Source: Volutella citrinella
Taxonomy: Eukaryota; Ascomycota; Sordariomycetes; Hypocreales; Nectriaceae
Assembly: GCA_034401135.1 (NCBI GenBank)
Contig: JAWZSP010000001.1
Location: 4,650,001 to 4,714,000, forward strand
Length of the DNA stretch: 64,000 nt
Direction of reading: 5' to 3'
The notes beneath the pieces are model-generated. The model worked only from the letters and a program-made list of their open reading frames with translations. It had not been told where the DNA came from and did not search any database. Numbering within the stretch: the stretch's first letter is position 1; each line of letters begins with the position of its first letter. The position numbers and the translations under genes are program-made. This document shows, piece after piece, positions 56,526-64,000 of this stretch.

Positions 56526-57950
56526 ATGAGCGACCCAAACATATCCGCGGGGGATGCGGCGCCCTTGCCGAGTCCGCGGCCGATGAGCAGTAGCAGTCCG
56601 GGTCCGAATCCCGAGTCTGCAGAGCTTCCAACGCGCGTTCATCTCTGCGCAGAGGCGAAGATATCTCGAGCAGAAAGCGACGAGCTGCCGGACCTCCAAG
56701 CCAGGGACTCGCAGTCCCAGCCTGCCCTACCGTCTCGACCAAGGGCCCTGCGCGACTACTACACCTCGGCACAATGGACCGCTGATGGGACATCCCTGGT
56801 CGTCGCTTCGGCCCTCAACGCCATCTCCACCTTCGTCCTGCCAAACGATCTCCTCGACGGCTCCAATTGGCCCCGTCGGCTATCTTCGCCGTCTACGATA
56901 TCCCTCCCCGAGCCTTCCCAGACCGTCACCGCCGCACCCTACTTCTCCCTCGCCAGCCCTACGACCCAGGTGGCCCTGACTGGCTGTCGTGACCATCCAT
57001 TACAGCTATACGAGCTCTTCCCGGCTCCGACCACCTCGACCAATGGCCACCGATCGCCTCCAATCGCCTCCTACCGCCTCATTCGTCGCGAGACAGAGGA
57101 ATATATCACACCCTCGTCCATGATCTGGCCGGCCCCCGGCTCTCACTTCGTGTGCGGCTCCACAAACCGGATCGACTACTTCGACATCTCGCGCCCCGGT
57201 TCCGACGGCCCACTCCTGACCATCCCGACCATTCCCTCACGCCGACACATATCCAAGGGCAGCGGGGTTGGCATGAAGGGCACGGTTGCTGCGCTTTCTC
57301 AATCGCCCCCGGACGCCAACGGCGGGTCGCTGCTGGCGGCCGGGACATGGTCACGCTGGCTCGGCCTCTACGACCTGCACCGCACCCCCAAGGCGGTAGC
57401 AAACTGGTCAGTTTCGCAGGTGGGCAGCGTAGCAGGATCAGGGTCCAACGTCAGCGGGCGGGGGATTGTGCAGGTCCAGTGGAGCCCGTGCGGCCAGTAT
57501 CTCGTCGTCAATGAGCGTCATTCCACCGGCATCCTCGTTTACGACATCCGGAGCACTGGCCAGCTGCTCGCCGTCCTCGAGGGCCGCAAGGCGAACACGC
57601 AGCAAAAGCTCACCCTTAATGTTTTTCAGGGGGCATCCGAGGGTGCTTCGTCGGCCTTTGAAGTGTGGGCCGGGGCGCAAGACGGCTCCGTCACCGTGTG
57701 GGAAGGCGTCGGCGCCCAGGATCTGGGCGGCGGCTCATTGCAGCCCTCATGGAGCTGGAGAGCCCACGAGTCGCCAGTTGGCAGCACCGTGCTACACTCG
57801 AGCGGCTCCGTTGTTGCGACTTGCTCCGGTGGATGGGGTGCTCCGTCCATGGAAGAGGTGGAAGAAGGCTTCGGCTCGGCGGGAATGCCTGCTGGCAGCC
57901 AGTCCGTGTTTGACGAGTCCAGCATCCGGCTGTGGTCCATCGCTGGATGA
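56526..57950 (+). CDS. WD40 protein of the TCAB1/WRAP53 - Swt21 type
   Basis: Single exon, 474 residues. After a Ser/Pro-rich N-terminus the first blade has YYTSAQWTADGTSLVVAS, then VALTGCRDHPLQLYEL and YITPSSMIWPAPGSHFVCGS. Next come GTVAALSQSP and LLAAGTWSRWLGLYDL, then IVQVQWSPCGQYLVVNERHSTGILVYDIR and VWAGAQDGSVTVWE. This blade pattern matches TCAB1/WRAP53-like proteins, which guide H/ACA scaRNAs in animals; the yeast counterpart Swt21 works in splicing. The fungal role is inferred. NAF1, another H/ACA factor, lies 25 kb away, which may be chance. Confidence 0.75.
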   Translation: MSDPNISAGDAAPLPSPRPMSSSSPGPNPESAELPTRVHLCAEAKISRAESDELPDLQARDSQSQPALPSRPRALRDYYTSAQWTADGTSLVVASALNAISTFVLPNDLLDGSNWPRRLSSPSTISLPEPSQTVTAAPYFSLASPTTQVALTGCRDHPLQLYELFPAPTTSTNGHRSPPIASYRLIRRETEEYITPSSMIWPAPGSHFVCGSTNRIDYFDISRPGSDGPLLTIPTIPSRRHISKGSGVGMKGTVAALSQSPPDANGGSLLAAGTWSRWLGLYDLHRTPKAVANWSVSQVGSVAGSGSNVSGRGIVQVQWSPCGQYLVVNERHSTGILVYDIRSTGQLLAVLEGRKANTQQKLTLNVFQGASEGASSAFEVWAGAQDGSVTVWEGVGAQDLGGGSLQPSWSWRAHESPVGSTVLHSSGSVVATCSGGWGAPSMEEVEEGFGSAGMPAGSQSVFDESSIRLWSIAG

Positions 57951-58636
57951 CAGAGCAGCACTGAACCAACAAGTGACACAGCCATCACTACAATGCTGTA
58001 GCCATAAACAGCCACATACTAACAAGCCAGTCGCATGAGAACAAACCAAGCCCTGAGCATTTGCTATGCAAACCCCCCCAGGCGATCGGAGGAGCTCCAA
58101 CAAAACACCTTTCTCAGTGATCAGATATCCCGACACTGGAAAACGTCATCCGCGCTCAGCTGCCTCGCTATTGTCATTGCGCATCCAACTTCAAGCGAAT
58201 GATACCCCAACATGTGGCAATGCTTGACCTGAACTGAACCACCCCCACCACACCAAGACGGATGACATCAGACGCGAGACATGCCGCTATAACCAAGTGG
58301 TATTTACGAATTATGATATCTACTGTAGCAAGGACAAGCGACCCATTGTCCCCTGCCAATTCTAGCATATCCTGAGCCATGAGCTATTCCAGCTCCCACT
58401 TTGCCGTCTGAATAATCCCAATCCAGACTTGAGATCCTGAGCCTCGTTCAGAACCGCCTTCATTAGTAGCCCTCCCAACCATCCTTCTATCCAACGCAAA
58501 AACTCCTGCTCGGGATATCTTGCCCAAAACGCCTTTTGGAAAGCCGAAATCAATAGTGGTATCCTGCCCTGCCGTCCCACGTGCCTTTCTATGTCCAGCG
58601 GCACGCCCATTGTACTTGTTTGCACTTTGCCATTAA
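57951..58636. other. Convergent 3' region WD40/Mid2-like
   Basis: 686 bp. No supported gene; minus-strand frames at 58174-58667 look spurious. Confidence 0.45.
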
Positions 58637-60066
58637 TTATACCCAATCTCCTCGGTTCTGCTGCCACAATGGACCGCCTCCTCCTTTGCGTGGGCCGGGG
58701 TAAACACTCGAAGGGCTACTGACGGGGCGGTTATTAGGGTCGTCCTCGTCTATCCTTCCCAGGCCCGGCTGGGCTGTGTTAAAGCCATATGGAAATTCGT
58801 CGAGCTCCCGCGTGTCTCGGGCATACCGGGTCAAGGGTGTTTCATCGTGGTATGGTTGGTGGTCGTCTCCCATACCGACAGTCGAAGTGGTCCCAAATGG
58901 GTATGAGTAATTGTGCTGCGAAGAGTCCGTTCTGGAGTGCTCCTGCCTCGGTGAATCGTCATATTCTTCGACGGGAGTAATGGCCCTCTGCATCACAGGG
59001 ATTGGCTGCGCCATGCCGAATTGGTTAAGGGGTGCTGAGGGTGACAGCGGCTCTGCTTCGGGGCTTGGTGTGGGAGCCCTGCTTTATGGTTAGCTATGTC
59101 CTAAATCCTCCATTTCTTACGTGAAACGACTTACTGAATCTTTTCCTTAAGAGGAGTGTCACCGCCCTGCTTCCTGCGCCATAACCAAACAGCCAACACA
59201 ACAAGTCCGGCCAGGACGGCGACACCACTAATAGTGCCTCCGATGATAGCTCCCGTGTTTGGGGAGCTACTGTCCTTCCCAGGCGCAGCGGCGTTGGTCT
59301 CCGTCGCGGTAGAGCTGGCGCTACTGCCGGTGCTGGTGTTGGTAGTCTCTGTCTTCGTTCTGGTAGCGGATGATGTCTCCGATGCAGAGGACGTCGCTGA
59401 CGACGTTACTGACGACGTTACTGACGACGTTGCGGAGGCCGTTTCGGTTGTCGCTGAACTAGTCTTCGTCGTTTGGGTTGTGAGCGTGGTCGATTTCGAT
59501 TCCGACACGGAGGTCCGAGTTTGACTACTCGGCAGGCTAGTCAATGAAATAGCTTCCTTGCCCGAAGCACTTGCCAGGACGCGAGTAGCCAGTCCCGTTG
59601 CGGAGCCACAGCCATACTGGGTGAAACCCCCGTCGAAAGTATTCTTGTAGCATGAATCCGAGCCCTGACAGGTGAAGACCAAAGGGTTCGATCCTTGCTG
59701 GGGGCCACTGTTGGAATCAACACAACCCGTAAAGATACCTTGTGTGCAAGGCCCTCCGTCGGGGCAGCAACCAATAGCCCCTCTGTCTACGTCAACAGCA
59801 CAATGGGATCCCGCTGAGCAGGTCGCTGGCAAGCCAGGATCGCCACCGATGTAGCCGCAGACGGTGTTTAGCTGGCGCCGTAGTACTTGTTCAGCGTCGA
59901 GCGGGGCCGCGGTCGGAAGAGGCCAAGGCAGGACGTTGAACTCTTGGTATTCAACAGTCTTTGTTGGTCGAGGCAGTGCATGGCCAGCCGCGAGTTGTAA
60001 CAAGCCAGCGACGGCGAACAATGTGGCGGCAGGTGGCAGTCGCGCCATCAAGTTCACAGACACCAT
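58637..60066 (-). CDS. Cell-surface single-pass membrane protein, Mid2-like wall-sensor candidate
   Basis: Two exons (60066-59135 and 59078-58637; 56-bp intron) give 457 residues. A signal peptide (LFAVAGLLQLAAGHA core) is followed by a Cys-rich ectodomain of about eight cysteines (CSAGSHCAVD, GCCPDGGPC, CQGSDSCY). A long Ser/Thr-rich stalk (TSSVTSSVTSSATSSAS) is expected to be heavily O-mannosylated. One transmembrane helix, GAIIGGTISGVAVLAGLVVL, is then followed by a basic stop-transfer WRRKQ. The cytoplasmic tail is rich in Pro and Asp/Glu. This layout matches Mid2/WSC-type stress sensors of the cell-wall-integrity pathway, although the Cys-rich part is not a canonical WSC domain. Confidence 0.75.
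59398..59431. repeat. 12-bp tandem repeat in Ser/Thr stalk of Mid2-like gene
   Basis: TGACGACGTTAC repeats in tandem nearly three times, giving the TSSV protein repeat. This is a length-variable site by nature. Confidence 0.8.
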
Positions 60067-61918
60067 GGTGAAGATATTCGGTTTAGATATTGCGTCGTCG
60101 TGTTGCCCAAGACATGCTGTATCCCTCCTTCGGAACCGACTGTTGCGGTGGCGTTTTTTTGTTGTTGAAACGACGAGATGCCAAGTATCGAGGCCGATGG
60201 CCTTGTAGTAATAGAAGCGAGAATCGAATAATAGTAAAAAGGAGTACGGCAATAGCGCACGCGATAGAAACGGTGATGAATGCACAAAGGGGAATAAAGA
60301 GAGAGAAACGATTGTAACCTGGGGGAGCGAAGGAAGAAACGAGTGGTCGCAGCACAGGGAAATCGCCCAGGTTCGGAGAGGCAAGCATCAAGGATGGGGG
60401 GCCGGGGAAGGACAGGGCAAGGAGACGGGACTCAGCGGAGTGGCGGAGGGCTACTAGCGGTCGCGCCACGGTGACCTGTGACGGGTGTGACGCGCAGGTA
60501 CCAGGGCAACGGCGGGCAGAGCGGTGGGACCTAGGGTTTTGCGCTGTGTGGCAGGAGGAAGCAGGTATTGTCACACATGGGGCCGGGTACATGTACAAGT
60601 GGATGCGCTTGTTCCTGGATCGCACCGGCGCTGTAGAACATTGGACAGCCCTGGCGGTGGCCGGGCTGGTAGTGCGTCTTGGGCGTGCCCCGGTGCTGTA
60701 GCTGCAAGATTGACCCCGTTAAAGCCCTGTCTGATCTGCCAGCTAGCGGCCTCTGGCGGGGAGCGTGATAGGCCCGGAGGCCCAGCGGGTCAAAGTGCGT
60801 GCAGCCAAGGCTTGGGCGGCAGGGGAGATTGCCAGACGGGCAAGCAGACCTCCTGTGCCGGGGCTGGAGGAGCGCGGAGCCTGGGCTGGGGTGTTGTTGG
60901 GAGGCTGGACCAAAAATTGCAGGGGGTGGGCATTGATAGATTCGAGCACTGGCACCTCGTGTTCCCCCACCAGCCGGCTGTTGTGTTGTGCGTTGTTCCT
61001 GCAAGGGTTCGTATCTGGATCGCACGGGATTGATGCAAGGACGGACTGCCTCTGACACCCAGCCCTCCATCGCCAGCGAAGGGCGAGAAAACGGTCAAAG
61101 CGGATCACACCGTCCTGCTGGTCGTGGTTGGGCGCTGGATCCCCCTCACGCCGTGTTGTCGACTCGGCCGATGCCGCCCTCGAGACCGTAATCCCCCAGA
61201 GCGTCGGGTCTGGAATGGAGGGTCCAATAACATTGATCCTTCTCCCCACTAAGAAGTGAGTATGCCAAATTAAGTCCTCGGTAGGTCATCCCCCAAAATA
61301 CCACGTCGGGTCTGTCTCTGGTACCTGAGCGGCCGTTATTATCCGCATGCCATCGCTGCCGGTTGAGTATCATCAGCATGAAGCCGTCGTGTCCGTTGTG
61401 GCCATCGTGGCCATCACCTCGGGTTCTCAAACTGACGCTCTCCACCTCGTGACGTGCCCGTGCGCTAGCCGTCTGGCCTTTCTTTGAGACGACTCGCGAG
61501 CTGGCAGGATCCGCTAGGTCACCGAGCGACTGGACGGGGACGAAGCAGCGAAGATGCGATGCACGACTGAAACTGGTGGATTGCTATCACACGGTGTCGC
61601 CCGGGCCCCTGTCTCACCAGCGGCCGCTACACCAAAAGTACGGTACCCGTGCGCACATTATCTGCATTCCTGCCCCCCCTCCTCGCCCAAGGAGGGTGCG
61701 ATGTGTTTCTAAAATAAGACGCCATAGCCATTTATTATTCCGAGCCTCTGACTAATTCCCACCCTAAGCCCGATGACATGCCCGCGACTTACTACACCGT
61801 AGGAGGCAGGACACGTACTTTTCACAACGTCAACGGGCAATCTATAATTATAAGCTGACCTCTAATCCTGCTCTATCATCTATCCTGTACCCTCTATCAT
61901 TGCTCCCCGAGTACCGTC
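60067..61918. other. 1.85-kb intergenic region
   Basis: Between the Mid2-like promoter and the end of the RTA1-like gene. Overlapping frames on both strands in a GC-rich block are shadows, and I see no gene, tRNA or repeat. Confidence 0.45.
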
Positions 61919-63146
61919 TTATTGCATGAGAGACTGGCCACTCCCCGTTTGGTGTGTGGGCAGTTCGTAGCCATTTTTCTTGGCCATCCGCTGCTGGCGC
62001 TTTTCCGCCTTCCTTTGGCGCTTCTCCTCCTTCTTCTTCATTTTGAGGGCCTTCTTCTCCTTTCGACTGAGGCGCGGAAACTCGGACTCTGGCCCTCGCA
62101 AAACCAGGCCTGGGTGGACCACATTCAACATGACAAGCGCTAGCAACATTGGGAATGCGTCCAGCAGGAGGGCGTAGTTCTCGTTGGTAAGCAACGGGTT
62201 GTGCTCGCCGACTCCGGGACCGAACTCAACCAAGCGGAAGATGATTCTAACCTGTGGTCCTTTTCGTCAGCATATTGACCGCCCACTGTTGCATGTTGTC
62301 ATAGGGCTCTTACCACAATCAGTGCGAGGACTGCCAACATCGTCCAGATGAGATACACCATCCGGCCCATCTGCCGTCTCTCTATCTTCCTCAGCTGGAC
62401 GTAAAACGTGACAGTCATGGCGCCAAATATGAGGACGAAGCCCAGTTGAAGCCCAATCCCGGCCATGTAGATACTCTGACCTATCCGGATGATGTTCTGT
62501 TCCCCGTCCAGCATGACACCCCCAGCTGCCTGGACGATGAAGAAGATGACATCGATCCAGACGAACATAGAGGTGAGCAATGTCGCCTTTATGCCCCAAA
62601 TTTTCTTATCTGGCATTCGAAAGTAAATCATTCGCGCGACTGACATGTAAATGAAGGCGTTGATCCCTTTATTTATTTGCTCCTGTCAGTCATCGTTCAT
62701 GGGCCAGAGATTCGAGCCAGGGAGACTCACAGAGTGGAGCGAGCAGAAATAGAATAGTTCCCATAATGGCATATGTCCGCTGCTGCTGGTCGTGCGCACC
62801 CAAAGTCTTGAGGATGAAGGCAACAAGCTCCCAAAGTGCGCCCATGACTACGACCCAGCAGTACCTCTGCAGGAAATGTCAGCTGGGCATTCCGGTTGTA
62901 GTTGGCCGCATGGGAACACTGCACCTTTTTGAACAGGATGGCCTCGCAGAAATGGGCCACCGTCGACAGGCCGAATAGGACTGCAAAGGCCAAGTTGCCC
63001 TCGAAGCTGGGGTAGAAGCCATAGTTTGCATTGCAGGCATCAGGAGGGACGTATCCCCATTTGTCCGGAATAGCACTCGTGCAAGATACCGTCGCAGCAG
63101 ACGTCAAGGTACCCGTTGGGTCATTTCCAGTTGTAGCAGTTGCCAT
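61919..63146 (-). CDS. RTA1-family seven-helix membrane protein (lipid translocating exporter-like)
   Basis: Four exons (63146-62925, 62866-62731, 62666-62314 and 62251-61919) encode 347 residues. An N-terminal ectodomain with two Cys (SCTSAIPDKW, PDACNANYGF) leads to seven hydrophobic helices. RTA1 features are present: YGFYPSFEGNLAFAVLF, YCWVVVMGALWELVAF, the central FVWIDVIFFIVQAAGG and FRLVEFG followed by a late helix (LLDAFPMLLALVML). The tail is very Lys-rich (RKEKKALKMKKKEEKRQRK), with a predicted cytosolic location. RTA1/Rsb1 proteins are linked to sphingoid-base export and azole or 7-aminocholesterol resistance; the substrate here is unproven. Confidence 0.9.
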
Positions 63147-64000
63147 GTTGCGCAGAGAGGGCGTTTTGAGTCGTCAAGGTTGGATGAGGAAACTAGGAGG
63201 GATGATGGTGAAGAAAGCTCTACATCTTGAAAATCTGGTCCTCAGATATATACGTTTTTATGCTACTCTAAATCAAAACACCATGAATACGACGAAGACG
63301 AGACTGACGATGCTTCGGCAATGTGCTCAGCCTCTTATCACCCAGGCGGCTGTGTTTCGCCAATGGCGAGGAAAACCCACTGTAAGACACGCAACGTAAC
63401 GGTGCTCGCCAAATCCAAGCCTAAAAGGGATAGGCGAGATGTTGTTTAATTCTGTCCCGACCAAAGGGCTGGGAGGCAGCAGCATGGATCATTTACCTAC
63501 AGGGCTGGAGGCGGTGGATCACAGGGCTGGAATAAGTCTGGATTGCATTGGCAGCATTGTCGTGCAGAATGGGAGTCGGCTGTGGCAGTGGGCTCGCTGC
63601 CACGCACTGACGTAGTGGGGCCGTAAGGATGGTGTCATCATGTCATTCAATCGTTGGTTATTGGATGATATTGTATATTCCAGCTGTGCTGAGACGAGGG
63701 CCGCATAGCTGCTTGCGTATGCTTTTCTGTCGCCAGCAAGCGCAATTGGTCTATCGGGACAGGCTGAAAGCTTAACTGTGGTATTGTCCCAAGCTTTTAC
63801 TTAGCCCTTGTTTGAAGGTTAAAATGCCCGCGTAATACCGATCCAATACCATCCGGTTCGGCGAATTGCCAATCGGCAAAGGCAAGCTCAGAAGGAGGGG
63901 GAATTCCACGCACCGCTAGAATCAGCCAAACCTGTTGTCAAGGCATATTTTGTCGCCTATGCCTCCACGCTTACGTCTTCACGGCATGCCGGCAGCCAAG
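63147..64000. promoter_or_regulatory. Upstream of RTA1-like gene to right edge
   Basis: 854 bp with no supported gene. Promoter elements of the RTA1-like gene must lie here, but none is obvious. Confidence 0.4.

Overview
The window is nuclear DNA of a filamentous ascomycete (Pezizomycotina). It has intron-containing genes, with most introns 45-80 bp (GT...AG, CTAAC-like branch points), nuclear tRNA genes, a HET-domain gene, a Zn2Cys6 regulator and a non-reducing polyketide synthase. The gene content fits a Sordariomycete, possibly Hypocreales, but that is inference; no species can be named from the sequence alone.

Region 1 (1 to about 27.5 kb) is an aromatic polyketide gene cluster cut by the left edge. 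On the minus strand is the 5' two thirds of a non-reducing PKS (SAT-KS-AT-start of PT). It is divergent from an EthD-fold protein. Next come a gene-poor stretch, a C-terminally truncated iron alcohol dehydrogenase, a Zn2Cys6/MHR transcription factor, a cupin, a zinc-independent MDR reductase, a membrane-anchored methyltransferase-like protein, a HET-domain gene, two tRNA-Gly genes, a cytochrome P450 divergent from an FAD monooxygenase, and a secreted FAD oxidoreductase divergent from an O-methyltransferase-like protein whose SAM glycine-rich motif is lost. The 11-bp palindrome TCGGN3CCGA (a CGG-N3-CCG site, also TCG-N5-CGA) occurs in the PKS/EthD, P450/FMO and oxidase/OMT divergent promoters and once in the gene-poor gap. 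By eye I found no perfect copy elsewhere in the window. Near copies lie upstream of the cupin/MDR pair and the methyltransferase-like gene. This suggests one regulon running from the PKS to the OMT, with the cluster's own Zn2Cys6 protein as the obvious candidate regulator.

Region 2 (about 27.8 to 64 kb) is conserved core-genome sequence: ALG9 mannosyltransferase, NAF1, an M28 leucine aminopeptidase, GINS subunit Psf2, a Lyc1-like lysine acetyltransferase, prolyl-tRNA synthetase, CCT alpha, the Rieske protein of complex III, DDB1, a large protein with an XPF-like pseudonuclease fold (possibly Zip2/SHOC1-like), an R3H-associated protein, a PQ-loop membrane protein, a TCAB1/Swt21-like WD40 protein, a Mid2-like cell-wall sensor candidate and an RTA1-family membrane protein.

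Exon joins were worked out by eye from splice signals, reading phase and family conservation. Every gene model given closes in frame. The pathway is read as follows: the PKS makes an aromatic polyketide, the EthD and cupin proteins may process the ring, and the P450, FMO, MDR and secreted flavoenzyme oxidise or reduce it. The product cannot be predicted without the PKS C-terminus.
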